Shown here piece by piece: positions 26,103 through 37,733 of a stretch of DNA of 64,000 nt. Source of the DNA: Diphasiastrum complanatum (lineage: Eukaryota > Streptophyta > Lycopodiopsida > Lycopodiales > Lycopodiaceae); assembly GCA_029204225.1 (NCBI GenBank), contig CM055108.1, forward strand, positions 23,215,029-23,279,028. The letters run 5' to 3'. Position 1 is the stretch's first letter. Each line of letters begins with the position of its first letter. The translations under genes were made by a program, and so were the position numbers. The notes beneath the pieces are model-generated. The model was not told the DNA's origin and made no database searches. It saw nothing but the letters and a program-made list of their open reading frames with translations.

Positions 26103-26880
26103 TGTTGAAATTGAAAAATCATCTATCTTGACTTCAGGCTTGCTACAAACTTTTTACTATGCAAGTATGTTGTTTCACAATGTAAATGCCAAATTTGGCC
26201 TAGATGGAACTCGAGCTATATGGGCTTCTCAAGTCTAGTTGGTAGAATACAACTTGCATATAGATTGTAGACTTAGAAATGTCATTAATATGCTTGTAGA
26301 AACTTGTGGCATATCACATGCAATTGTTGTAAGTGATCCATAGTGACATGCAAGGCATGCACAAAGTGAAATGAACACATGCATGGTGATTTGTACAAAT
26401 CTAGATAGAAAAATGACACTTGGTAAAAGTAGGTAGAAATGCATGCATGAGATGTGACAAATGTCACTTAGACTCTAGTTTTCACTTTAGATGTGAGTGA
26501 AAGGTGGATGGATGTGGTTCTACCTTGAGCTACCTCAAACTCCATAAATATGTGTAGCTATTCTCATAATTTTTTATGAAAAAGCAAGCTTTGAAGCTAT
26601 TCCATGCTATTTTGGATCTACACCAATATTTGCTTGAATACCTCTCTCTCTTTCTCTCTCTAACTCGTGTTGAGGCTTATGCTAGTACGCTAAATTCTTG
26701 TACTTTTGCTCTCTTGAAATCAAAACTATCATTCTCTGATTCTTAGCATGCTAGATTGTGGTTAAGCCATTAAATTATGTACTAGATTTTGCTATTCAAT
26801 CTAGAATCAGTTTTTTGTGCTTATCATAAAGCTTAATAAGATCAATCACCTTTGTGGATCATTCCCACACATGTGAACTT
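26103..26880 (+). repeat. 3' LTR of Copia-3
   Basis: It starts TGTTGAAATTG right after the polypurine tract. It contains the palindromic GCCAAATTTGGC at 26188-26199 and ends around a CACACATGTGAAC motif (26867-26879). The first ~200 bp match 8110-8329 in reverse complement. The exact end is uncertain because no second LTR is present. Confidence 0.75.
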
Positions 26881-27425
26881 GCTGGAAATTTTGTCAGTCA
26901 AGAGCATCAAAGGAGAGGTAATTGGCAAAGGTGTTATGGATCTATTTTTGCAGCATATTGAAGACTCAAGTAAGGTCAAAAGAGCAGCAAGGAAGTGTTG
27001 TTCAAGTCTACTTTACTTGTTCTATCTCATGTTTGAGCATTTTCATGTGGATGTGCAAATTGTCAAGATATGGTAAAACTAGCTATATTGGTGAGCATTG
27101 TTTTGATGTTGGATTTGTACTAGCATTCTTGGCCGGTTTTGCTGATGGAAATGAAGCTATTGGAGGTTAATTATGTCACTCATTCATGATCAAGTCATCA
27201 AGGTATGATGATATCTTATGGCAAGATAGAGATGGAGGCTCATTCATGGAGTGCCATGGTGGATACATGGCAACAAAGGACAAAGAAGGAGGAGACATGC
27301 AAGAAAATGTTGATCACTCACATTTATTGTTTGTTTGCTGTATTTTTCCGGAGAGTTCAGAGTTGGAAGCATGGTGAAATCATTTCATTTACATTCTATT
27401 TGATTCTTCATGTTCTAGTTACATC
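26881..27425 (+). other. Unassigned, possibly copia leader/gag remnant
   Basis: Several short overlapping ORFs (26852-27170, 27186-27429) lie between two copia 3' ends. No gag motif is recognisable. The CTTGCTGG following the LTR end also follows the LTR at 28225, so some sequence outside the LTRs is shared. Confidence 0.25.
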
Positions 27426-28225
27426 TTGATATGTAAAATTGATGTAAGAAATAGTGAAGCATCCCAAGTGGACACTATTCTCTATATCAACATGATCATT
27501 GAAAGGAGATCTATTCTTAGGAAGAAGATCATTCTTATGATGGATCAAAGTTCTATGGTCAAAAACTATGCTAGGAGCAAGCATATTGAGATACAATATC
27601 ATTTTGTGAGGGAGCAAGTCATTGCAAAGGAGGTGGAGCTTCACCATGTATCTTCAAGGGAATGTGTAGCTGATACCTTCACCAAAGCATTGGGAAAGGA
27701 GTTGTTCATGAAGCAAAGGACATCACTTGGAGTGCTAACAAAGTCTATGCTAAAACTAGTTGAAGAGGGAGTGTGAAAGATTCAACTAGTTTCATCACAT
27801 TTTGTTATATTTTCATCTTTGGCATATTGAGGCCAAAACTTGTTTTAGACTTAGATATTGACTTTTCAAAGTTCATTGGTCTAAATTTCATTTTGAATAA
27901 ATAATCTTTGAAAGTGTGGGAAAGTTAGAATGCGAGTTTGAGTAGATTCAAATTTGAATAGTTAGGTACATTGAATCTAGAGCCAAAATTAGTAGGGATA
28001 GCATTTTGGTGGGAAAGCCAAGTGGCCAAATAGGGTTTGGACCTGTTATAAAAGGATGTAACTCGTGGAGAGAGATATCTTCTCTCTTCTCTATCTCATT
28101 TCATGCTTATACATGGTTCTCTTGGGTTCTACTATCCGTTGGTGCACTATCTTGGTGATTGCTTGCAATTCTATGTGTCAAATGATCTATATTTGTTATT
28201 TTTGGATCCACACATGTGAAATACA
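27426..28225 (+). mobile_element. Copia-G 3' end (RNase H tail plus LTR)
   Basis: The coding tail at about 27560-27776 (ARSKHIEIQYHFVREQV … VADTFTKALGKELF) is the C-terminus of copia RNase H. It is followed by polypurine GAAGAGGGAG (27762-27771) and an LTR from 27772 (TGTGAAAG) to about 28225 (…ATACA), containing CACACATGTG and TATA-like TTATAAAAGG at 28045-28054. Everything upstream is lost. It is a different subfamily from Copia-3. Confidence 0.75.
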
Positions 28226-28399
28226 GTAGCTTGCTGGTTTTGTATGGACAGCAATAGTACTTTATCATTTCATTCAAGTTTGATCAAGTTTTATTAGTGT
28301 TTGCGTCTCATTTTGTGTGTAGATGCTATTTTTTCTACATTGGTGAGATTGGTAGTGTATTTCTCTATCTAACCAAAGATCATTTAAGTGGATTGGATC

Positions 28400-28740
28400 T
28401 TAAGGATCTGAAATCCTTTGCAATTTGCCATTCAGGGACTTAGTGATGAATTGATTTTGTAGGTAGGCAGCTATAGTAACAGCTTCTACCCAAAATCTCT
28501 TTGAAAAAGAAGCATGGGCCATCATGCTTTTGGCACTCTCTATCAGTGTCCGATTCTTCCATTCTGCTACTCCATTTGACTGAGGTGAGTAGCTCGTCGT
28601 GAATTGTTGAAGTACTTCACAAGCCTTGTAGAACTCTTTGAACTCGATGGAGATGTATTCCACCCCTCCATCAGAACATATTGCTTTGATTGTTCTCTGG
28701 GTCTGATTTTCTATGAATGCCTTGAATTTCTTAAAAAAAT
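28400..28740 (-). pseudogene. Copia integrase scrap
   Basis: The minus strand encodes EYISIEFKEFYKACEV and SYSPQSNGVAEWKNRT, the region around the third catalytic residue (Glu) of copia integrase, plus the start of the C-terminal part. Both ends are truncated and no LTR is attached. Confidence 0.82.
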
Positions 28741-28799
28741 TTAAAAGTCTCGAATTTATTATTCAAAAAGTAAGTAGCAGTTCTCCTAGAAATGTTGCA

Positions 28800-29640
28800 T
28801 TATTTTCCCAATAATTGACTAATCGACATTTTAATCTTCGTCCAATTTTTTTATCCAGACATGCAGATTTCTTTGTGTTTTTACACAGTCTACATAACTA
28901 CTCAGAAATGGCTCACAGTGTCGGCATTTTTGGGATTTTCGTCTATTGGGATTTTCTCTCACTTCGGCTTTTTCGCGAAGTGCTAGATTTTTCAAATGTT
29001 AAGAAAATGACGTTGCTGAAGACCTTCACATTTTTTGCATTACAGTTTAGGTTCATTTCTACAGAATTACAGTTTACATTTAAATCTACAGACGACCAAA
29101 GCCACCAACTTGCATTAATTCATCAGCAAGTAATTTCTGAGAAGTCCTAACTGGATGGATGCCAACAAATCACAACCAACTGAATGACGCATTTGGCTTT
29201 ATACCAAGTTGTGGATATGGGCACCCTTATATAGTGTGCCCTTTGAAAATGGATAAGCAAGGAGAAGCTTTAGGATGTCGATTTGTATTGAATAGTTAGT
29301 GTTCTCTCAAGCCTATGAGCTTGAACACTCTTGAACATTCTTGCTTAGTTCCTTAGAGTTGATTAGAGATTGCTATCGTGCTTACTACTTATCAGTAGTT
29401 GCGCTTAATTCAGACTTTTATTTTAGTCACTCAGAGATAGCTTAGAGTACGCGGCTTTGATCCGCAACTTGTTGTACTCATTTACATCTGTTTTATTTTC
29501 ATACTAAATCAATACTATCTTCTTATTGTGTTCACGTTCATTTCATAATGTATGCGTTCCTGTACTTCTTCGCGACTGATTATTTGTCTGATAATTCAAT
29601 GCTGAATGGACCCAATTATCATTTATGAAAATCTAGGTGA
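28800..29640 (+). repeat. Probable 5' LTR/leader of Copia-E
   Basis: A TATA-like CTTATATAGTG sits at 29230-29240, with AATAAA-poor, T-rich downstream sequence before gag-like coding at about 29640. There is no clear priming site and no second LTR, so this is inferred from position. Confidence 0.3.
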
Positions 29641-31620
29641 AGACCTTGCTAATCGCCAATGAGTTGTGGGATGTTGTTACAGGTATTGAAGTGAAGCAGA
29701 TTCGAAATGGAAATCGAAGGATGGTAAAGCTTTCGCACTTATTATCCTCAATATATTAGATACTCAGATTGGCAACGTAGCTGAAGCCAGAACTTCGAAA
29801 GAAGTTTTGCGACATCCTGATCTCACTATATGATGTGAGAGACGTAACTACCAAGTTGCATCTTCGAAGGAAATTCTTCACACTCAAGATGTCAAACAAT
29901 GGATCTCTTTAGGATCATATTAACCAGTTTAAGAATCTCTTGCAACAGATGGCCGCTATGGATCAGTAATAGATGATCAAGACGCAATTATGACATTGCT
30001 TTCAAGCCTATCCTCTACATATGAAAACTGGGTGATGATCATCATGACACACTCAGATTTACCTCTTACCAGAACTATCACTATGTTGTTCCAAGAAGAT
30101 AATCGAAGAAGTCAAGACACTTCGTCTACCTCTTCATCTCATGCTCTATATGTCAACAAGGGCTCAAAACGATAGAACCAAAAAAGCTCCAGGCAGTCTA
30201 CATCGAATCAGAAACAGACTTAGAGTCAAGAACAATCATCGAATCCACATTTGTCGAAGAAAAAGATGTTTTGCAGGTATTGCAAATGCAATAACCATGA
30301 ATTGCCGAATTCTCAAAGCGAAGAATGCAGCCAAGCAACCTGATCAACAAGCAAATCTAGTTACAGCATCTCCTGAAGTTGAAATGGATGAAGGCGCTTG
30401 CTTTTATGGTCAAAGACAAGAATGCAAATTTTGATGATTCGTGTTTTCTGGATTCCGGAGCTACTCTACATATGACCAATCATTATGAGATTTTCCATTC
30501 CTATATGACTTACAGCACAAAGAAATATGTTCATCTTGGTGATGATAGCACTCACACTATCAAATGTGAAGGTACTTTAAGATTAAGATTCCAACATGGT
30601 CAATTCAAACTACTGTCAAAAGTCTTATATGTTCCCAAACTCTCTACAAATCTATTATCAGTAAGTAGAATTATAGATTTAGGTCATAAGGTGGAGTTTG
30701 AGTCTGATCAATGCAGAATTATTGATAGGAGTAATAAGATCCTTGCACTCTAGAAGAGGCATGGATACTTATATAAATTAGCACATTATTATTCTGATTA
30801 TAGTCAAGCCTTGAAAACCTTTGTTCTTCTCAATAAAGCATTACAATGGCATCATTGCTTAGGACACTTGAATTATGCATCTGTTTCTAACATGTCCAGA
30901 CAATCCCTAGCACTTAATCTCGACTATCCTTCTGGCAAAGTCGATCTTCCTGTCTGCTATAGTTGCATTCTTGGAAAGCAGACTAGGATTCCTTTTAGAT
31001 GGAGTCATAGGCGTGCAGCAAAAGGTTTGTTAAATGTTGTTCATTCATATATATGCGGACCTATGCAAACTCCATCGTTGTTAGATGAAAAGTATTTCAT
31101 TACCTTTATTGATGAATTCTCTAGAAGAACAAATGTTTACTTCATTAAGCAAAAATTAGAGGCTTTCATCAAGTTCAGACAATTCAAGGAGCATGTAGAA
31201 AATCAAACTGGCAAACGAATCAAAGCATTGAGGTCCGACAATGGGGGAGAATATATCTCCACTGAATTAAGAAGTACTGCCTTAACAACGACATTGAGCG
31301 ATAATACATCACCTACTATTCACCTCAGTCAAATGGTCTTGCTAAGAGAAAGAACGGAACCTTAGTCGAATCGCAAAGTGTATGTTATCACATGCGTCAC
31401 TTTCAAAGTCCTTCTAGGCTGAAACTGTGTCAACAGCAAACTATATTCAGAACAGATGTCCTACTAAAGGTCTCTTAGACAAAACACCATTCGAAGTTTG
31501 GACAGGTACCAAATCTTCTTTAACAAACTTACGAGTTTTTGGATGTACAGCTTATGCGCAGATTTCTCATAATATCATAAAAAAGCTCGACTTTCAGAGT
31601 ATCAAATGTATGTTGTCATA
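29640..31620 (+). pseudogene. Copia-E gag–protease–integrase remnant
   Basis: Gag of the UBN2 type (ITKLHL-like block, then LLSSLSSTYENWVM at about 30000), a degraded zinc knuckle (about 30270), protease (FLDSGATLHMTNHYEIF at about 30450), GAG-pre-integrase (LQWHHCLGHLNYASVS) and integrase (FIDEFSRRTNVYF, LRSDNGGEYIS). The C-terminal part is in another frame, including FEVWTGTKSSLTNLRVFG. Multiple frameshifts separate the blocks. It stops at 31620, before RT. Copia-F at 56.7-57.8 kb is a close relative in the opposite orientation. Confidence 0.88.
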
Positions 31621-31639
31621 GGCTCTTGCTAAGAGAAAG

Positions 31640-31939
<300 letters not shown>

Positions 31940-32590
31940 ACGATGTGGTATTATACCACAAAGGCCTTGCCATGTCATAACATCATATTTTTACTGTATG
32001 TGAATTCTAAAAGTTTAGGATTACGAAAAGACATTTGCGGCATAATATGAGTATAACAAGTTGAAAATACAATTTAAACATGTATGAAATATAATTATGT
32101 GCAATGAATTTGTATTTTGATTTTATAACTTTTGCACAATCTTGATAAATTTGTATTGTATAATTAAAAATTGGATATTAGTTAGTTGTGAATATAGATT
32201 TAAAAGTTATAACAAACTGATAAGATTTGTTGACGATTATAAAATTTTGTTGTATTAGACAACATAATTCATGATTGATTATAGATGTGATTGTATATAT
32301 TTTGTTCAATATGGTTGCAATTGATTATTTTTTTGAGAAGATGTAAAAATTGGAAGATGATCATGATTTCGTTGATTAGTATTGTTTTATATGAGGTCGA
32401 TTTGATCAAAGTTACTACATGAGGAAGTAAAACACAACAAGTTGGTTGCTCAAAGCAACAAGTTGCCTACAGATTAGATGCAAGAATGCAATATAAAGAA
32501 AGAAATTGGAGAGGGATGTTAGTAAATGCCAAAGACAATTGGAGTTTTAATGTATACTTCAAATATAATTTCTTTCAATGCATGTGTGGA
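31940..32590. other. AT-rich spacer
   Basis: Very AT-rich with no ORF of note. I see nothing assignable. Confidence 0.4.
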
Positions 32591-32596
32591 AATCAA

Positions 32597-32983
32597 TGTT
32601 AAGGGAATTGTATTTATTCATTTATGAGCAATGAATGTTATTTGGTAGCCTTTCATTTTGTAGTAGAAGTACATTGGAGAGTGATCAGACCAATATGCAT
32701 AAGTCGGACAAGATTCACATGTCAAGAATCAGATATGCAACATCAAGCTTTCACCATAAGCAATCACCAAGTAGGGAGGCAGAAGAAGAACACACAATAT
32801 CACTCTATCACACTACCACATACTGAATGTAAAATGTACATATAAACCTTGAATCCTGATAGAGAGGGAGAACCTAGGAGTAGACTACTAGACTAGCCGA
32901 CGGCTAGTCACAGCTAGTAATGAAGTACATCGTAAAGAGTAACTAAGAAGTGTAACAATGAAGTTTATCATTGATTTCTAACA
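32597..32983 (-). repeat. 3' LTR of Copia-D (inner boundary clear only)
   Basis: The minus strand has TGAGGGAGAG (polypurine) followed by TGTTAGAAATCAATG at 32983. The outer end is placed at TGTTAAGG near 32597 only tentatively. Confidence 0.5.
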
Positions 32984-34690
32984 CTCTCCCTCAATGATAA
33001 AATTACATTCTTCTATTCCTAGTAGAGTACGAAACTTTTCAAATTTACATCTACCTAATGACTTAGTAAAAATATCTGCCACTTGATCTTCAAATTTACA
33101 AAAAACAAGATCAATGGCTCCATCAAGAATTTTATCTCGAACAAAATGATAATGTATTTCAATGTGCTTGGTTCGAGCATGTAAAACTGGATTCTTGGCA
33201 AGGTGAATGCAGCTTTGATTGTCGCAAGATATAGTAGTTGCATTCACCTGTGGTTGACTTGAATCCACAAGCAATCTTCGTAACCATACCGCTTCTTGTC
33301 CAGCATTGCTGAGTGCTCGATATTCAGCTTCTGTCGAGGATAAGACTACTGTTGGTTGCCTTTTGCTGCTCCATGAAGCTGTAGTTGTACCATAACTGAA
33401 TGTATGACCACTGGTAGACCTTCTGTCATCAATATTACCTGCCCAATCAGCATCTGTATATCCTATCAATATTGGCACTTCAGGCTGATCATACTTCAAA
33501 CCAAAATTCAATGTCCCTCGAATGTATCTGAGAATACGTTTAGCAGACTTCCAGTGTGTTTGACTAGGATCTTGCATAAATTGACTAACAACACCAACAA
33601 CATAAGAAATATCAGGTCGTTTGTGTGTCAAATAAATCAAACTACCCACCAGCTGTCTATACAAATAAGCATCCACTTTCTCAGATTCATCATATGCAGT
33701 AAGCTTTGTGTTGGCATCCATAGGTGTACTCAAAGGCTTACAATCCTGCATATTGAACTTATAAAGCAAACCTTGTGCATATTTGCTTTGTGTAAGAAAG
33801 ACCACATTTTCCTTTTGCCATACTTCAATGCCAAGACAATAGTGCATCAATCCTAGATCGCTCATGTCAAAAGCATTGGAAAGATCTGATTTGATTTCAT
33901 CAATTAAGCTCTCATTACTTCCTGTAATAATCAAATCATCCACGTACAGCGCAATGAACACTATATCTTAATCTTGCCTTAGAATGTAAAGATTAGGATC
34001 AGCATCACTCTTTACCATTCCCCTTCACTTAAAGTGTTCATCAATGCAAGAGTACCACGCCCGTGGTACTTGCTTCAATCCATAAATAGCTTTGTTGAGC
34101 TTACAAACAAGGTGCTCTCTCCCTAGTCAATAAATCCTTGAGGTTGTACTAAGTACACCTCTTCATCCAGCACTCCATTAAGAAAAGCAGATTTAACATC
34201 CATTTGCTGGATCTTCCAACCATAGAAAGCATAAATAGCAATGACAGAACGTATAGTTACCATCTTAGCTACGGGTGCGAAGATTTCCTCAAAATCAATA
34301 CCTTCATGCTGCTCAAATCCTCTCGCAACCAACCGTGCTTTGTACTTGTTGAGTTGTCCGTCAGCTCCATATTTGATCTTGTATATCCATTTGCAAGTGA
34401 TAGGCGTCTTACCATCAGGTAGCTCAACCAAGTTCCAAGTCCTATTTTTTGATATAGCTTCATTTTTGTTTCCATAGCTTCACGCCACTCCTCGTGCTCC
34501 TTTGCTTTATCAAAAGTTTTTGGTTCTTGAGCCTTGAGCACAGAACCCATTAGGGCTAGATTCATCTCTAATCTTGCAGGAGGTTTTCGATTTCTACTTG
34601 ATCTACTAAGCTCTCCCTACTCACTACATTCGGGAGTATCTCCCTTCTTTGCACCATCTGTGACTGATAAGTACCATTTAGGTACTCTCT
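32978..34690 (-). pseudogene. Copia-D RT–RNase H, 5'-truncated
   Basis: RT starts near 34565 with the RT palm (ITCKWIYKIKYGADG, FAPVAKMVTIR, QMDVKSAFLNG) and carries YVDD at 33930-33950 (FIALYVDDLIITG). RNase H is complete (GYTDADWAGNIDDRRST … LSSTEAEYRAL … ARTKHIEIHYHFVRDK … VADIFTKSLG). Between 33962 and 34122 the RT has two stops and at least one frameshift. At 34691 the sequence switches abruptly to a gypsy LTR. It is a different copia lineage from Copia-1. Confidence 0.9.
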
Positions 34691-35263
34691 TCTCTCTTCA
34701 CCTTCTCACCAAGAGCTCTCTGCACACAAGTTTCTCTCTACAAGTTTTTCTCTCTCTCCAAGAAGATGACAATGAGAATGGGGATGTTGTCCCACACCCT
34801 TCCTTATACGTAGGGGCTCAATGGGCTGGAGGTGCACCCCTTCAAGAAATGGGGCACCTCCTTATGACTTCTCAAAAACTGACTCTAAAAATAGGGCATT
34901 GGCCCAAATTCGTTTTTTAGCACCTAACTTGGCCTCAACTTGCAATTTCAAAGTCAAGTTGGGTGCTATTTATGATTTCAGATTTTATGGGCTCAGGCCA
35001 AGTTTTCTAATACTAGTACTGTCTTACGAAAATACTTGGCACCTCCTAGTCCCGACAAACCCGAAAACTAGGGGCATAGGCAGCATAAATGAAATTTTCA
35101 TACAACGTAAATTATCAAATGAACAGTAATTTAATAACAGTGCAACCGGCCATTATGGGCCATTTACGCGTCATTTTTAACAGCTCTGCGTCAACGTAAT
35201 AGCGCGCGGCGATGATTTTTCATCGAAAATAGCTTGAAAAAGAGGTCCTTTTCCCCGCAAACA
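34691..35263 (+). repeat. Tat-like gypsy LTR copy 1
   Basis: This is nearly identical to 47691-48246 over about 556 bp. The inner part also matches 42821-43045. It ends ...CCCGCAAACA followed by a TGGCGACC priming-type sequence, so its orientation is plus. The 5' edge coincides with the break in Copia-D. Confidence 0.75.
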
Positions 35264-35264
35264 G

Positions 35265-35280
35265 TGGCGACCTTCACAGG
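35265..35280 (+). promoter_or_regulatory. Possible primer binding site (TGGCGACC type)
   Basis: TGGCGACCTTCACAGG follows the LTR end by one base. Plant Tat/Ogre gypsy elements use a TGGCGACTCY-type site. The match is good only in the first eight bases. Confidence 0.4.
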
Positions 35281-36002
35281 TAAAGAATGGTCCCCATTCT
35301 TCGAACTCAGCATCTCTGGTTACATAAAGCCCAATGGACTAGCCAATAGCATCCTAGGCTGACCCAAAAGCCATACAACAACATGTCTTCACAATACGCA
35401 GCAACAGATTATCCCCCTGGACCGGCCAATGGCATTCTAGGCCAACCCAAAAGGGTTCCAATCAACATCAGATCTTCATGAAGAACAGCATCTCAGGTCC
35501 TGCATACAAGTCTTGATAATACTGTAACACAATCAGATCACAATTAGTAGCTTAGTTCCTTTTTCAATCACCATTTAATGTTCTAGTGCCTTATCCATTG
35601 GGCTATGGAGTCTGGTCACAGATCATAGGATAAATCATCACAGGGTTTCAAATTTCACATATCAAGAAGTGTTCAAAAAACGTCAGGTGCTAAATTTGCA
35701 AAACCAACACGAGTGCTGGTTACCTCACGTTGTGGAATTACTGGCTGTGGTAGCATTTGGGGCTGGTCTATCGTTGTTGCTTTTGCATAAACCCCAAAAG
35801 TTTTGTTATGTCATTCTTGCTAAATTTGCAGCTAGGCTCCCTTTGGTATAGACGGAGTTAACTGTAGAAATTTGCTCACTACCCTGACTGATTTCTTGAC
35901 AGCTCGGGGTTTCAGTTCTTCCATTCTTACAATAGTAGCTTCTAGCCAACAAATTTCCTAGTGGGCATAAGGTTTCATAGCTAGCCACACATCTGCCTCA
36001 CC
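35281..36002. other. Non-coding leader-like stretch
   Basis: Contains a two-copy motif with CCAATGG/CCAATGGC and CCTAGGC/TTCTAGGCC + AACCCAAAAG (35330-35365 and 35425-35455). No gene is recognisable. A 60-codon minus-strand ORF (35806-35988) is anonymous and may be the tail of the RNase H-bearing frame next door. Confidence 0.3.
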
Positions 36003-36480
36003 TCAAATAAATTCACTCTCATCGAAAACAGGTCCACAACCATAGAAGACATCGTGATCAAATGCTTCATTAGCTAGTCTATCTGCTTCATGATTGTATT
36101 CCCTTTTGATATGCTGAATACCAATTTCAACAGACAACTTCATTAGTCTTTGAATCTCCCTAATGTACACGGCCAGGACAAGATTTTTCACATCCCACAA
36201 GCCAGTAACCAAGTTGTATATAAGTGCAGAATCTCCTCTAGCCGTCAAGTGAGTCACTTTTTTATGAAAGGCCAGTTTCATTCCTGCAATAGCGCTTTGG
36301 CTTCTGCCATGTTACAGGTGAACCTTTTACCTAAACAGGCTCGTAGTTTGGCAGTAAGCACTCCATGTTCAGATTTTAGGATCACTCCAACGGTGCCAAC
36401 AAGTCGGCTACCGCCATCAAACCATAAAATCACTTTCATTGTCGGTTTCATGGTTGTATTTGTCATGGTCACACATAATT
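36003..36480 (-). pseudogene. RVT_3-type RNase H domain (second RNase H of a Tat-like gypsy?)
   Basis: The minus strand encodes VILWFDGGSRLVGTVGVIL, MAEAKALLQ, then, after a one-base frameshift near 36280, LTARGDSALIYNLV, KNLVLAVY and HIKREYNHEADRLANEA. The four metal-binding residues of RNase H are all present: Asp in FDGGS, Glu in AEAKA, Asp in GDSAL, Asp in HEADR. This is the plant RVT_3/archaeal-like type, not the standard gypsy RNase H, which is separately present at about 42700-42830. Plant Tat elements are known to carry such an extra domain. The upstream 80 bp retain integrase finger sequence (GDATTQKV). A host RNase H-like gene fragment is the alternative. Confidence 0.7.
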
Positions 36481-36564
36481 GGGTTTTACCTTATTGATAT
36501 TGATGGGGGTATCCATATCTCTACCATGCATGTTGCTAGACCTTCTGTGTTGTGGCATCACCGG

Positions 36565-36569
36565 CAAAG
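36565..36569. repeat. Target site duplication CAAAG, left of Gypsy-B
   Basis: CAAAG immediately precedes the 5' LTR (36570) and recurs at 42191-42195 immediately after the 3' LTR. Five bases is the standard gypsy duplication. Confidence 0.9.
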
Positions 36570-37718
36570 TGTTGTGAAGTTGACTCAGGTGCACCCAGCG
36601 TGCCCTGTAAGACTCTAAGGGGTGACACTCCCTAAGGTCCCAGAGCAAGTTAGAACGTCAAGGACTGAGCCTCCGACCTGTGGTGAGCCAGTCAAGTAGT
36701 CACAAGTCATGAGCTAGCTCTGGAGCTCGAGTCATGGCCTAGTCAGGAAGCAAGTTGATTCTGCCACCGGAACGGCTCCCGGGACCCATGTCCAGGAGCC
36801 AGACTGATTCTGCCAGGTTTGCCAGGCTTAATCAGCAAAATAAAAACTAAGTCCCAAAAAGCATACACTATGTTTCAGAACAGAGGGGGTGCGATGAATC
36901 ACAGCAGAACTATAGGGGGAGTCCGGCAGACAGAAACTTGGGCAGCTCAACCAGCGCCAGGAATCCAGTCGCCAGGTCTCAGCTCCCTCTACCAGCACGA
37001 GCCAGGCACAATGCCCAGCACGTGTTGGTGGCCCCGAGACCGGTCAGTCTATGTATGAATGTAACCTCTTCCAAATCTAATAAAGTTGATCCTTGGGGAT
37101 GATTACTATTTCGGTTTCGCCTCCGGGACTGGTCCAAGTGGAAGGACCCTTACTACAACTTTTTTGCGTCGCTGGCGCCTAAGGGTCCCTGTCATCGACA
37201 TGGGGCTTGCCGCTATGCCAATCGGTCAGTTTGGCGACCACTATGCCTTGGGTTTCATGTGTGGCTTGTCTTTGCCTTTGGTTACCTTTTGGGGACGGAT
37301 TCTGAGTTGGCTTTCGGGTTGGTTGGGATTCCAGCTTTATTAAGTCTAAATGGTTAAGCTTGTTACGTTTCGGAGTTGGCTTTTACGTAAGTGCATGATG
37401 GATGAATGTTAGACTTAAGCGCGTGCCCTTAAAAAAAAAAATTTAAAAAAAGGACGCATCCGACCCCGCGTCCGGGGGTCAGACGCGTCCGGGTCCGGGC
37501 GTCGGACGCAGACGCGGGCACTTCGGCCCGGACCCTCATGTCTGAACCTTATCAATATATGGATCAGCAGCTTAGAATTTCTAAACAAAAAACCTAGAGA
37601 TTTACTCCTTGAAACATTTAGACCTAGCTTGTCCATAATAATAACTAATTATTTTCAAATCCCATCCCTATCATAAGGGATGAGAAGTCTCAGCGCCCTT
37701 TGAAGCGCCGGCGCAACA
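36570..37718 (+). repeat. 5' LTR of Gypsy-B (1,149 bp)
   Basis: TGTTGTGAAG … GGCGCAACA. It is nearly identical to the 3' LTR except at 37426-37684, where about 259 bp stand in place of about 18 bp, and a small indel near 36862. The extra block starts with an A-run and a GC-rich stretch repeating GTCCGGG/GCGTC motifs (37453-37520). Confidence 0.9.
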
Positions 37719-37720
37719 TG

Positions 37721-37733
37721 TGGTATCAAAGCC
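37721..37733 (+). promoter_or_regulatory. Gypsy-B primer binding site
   Basis: TGGTATCAAAGCC lies two bases after the LTR end. It matches the initiator tRNA-Met type with one change from the copia site at 5331-5343. The LTR at 52003 has the same variant (52498-52510). Confidence 0.85.

Larger units (their letters stand above)
23284..26880 (+). mobile_element. Copia-3, 5'-truncated
   Basis: This is the same family as Copia-1 and Copia-2. It starts abruptly inside the protease/pre-integrase spacer (LTKNLISVGKLL) at the Gypsy-A junction. It carries integrase, RT and RNase H, then a TTTTTTTAGGAGGAG polypurine tract and a 3' LTR. Gag, protease, the 5' LTR and the priming site are absent. Confidence 0.88.
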
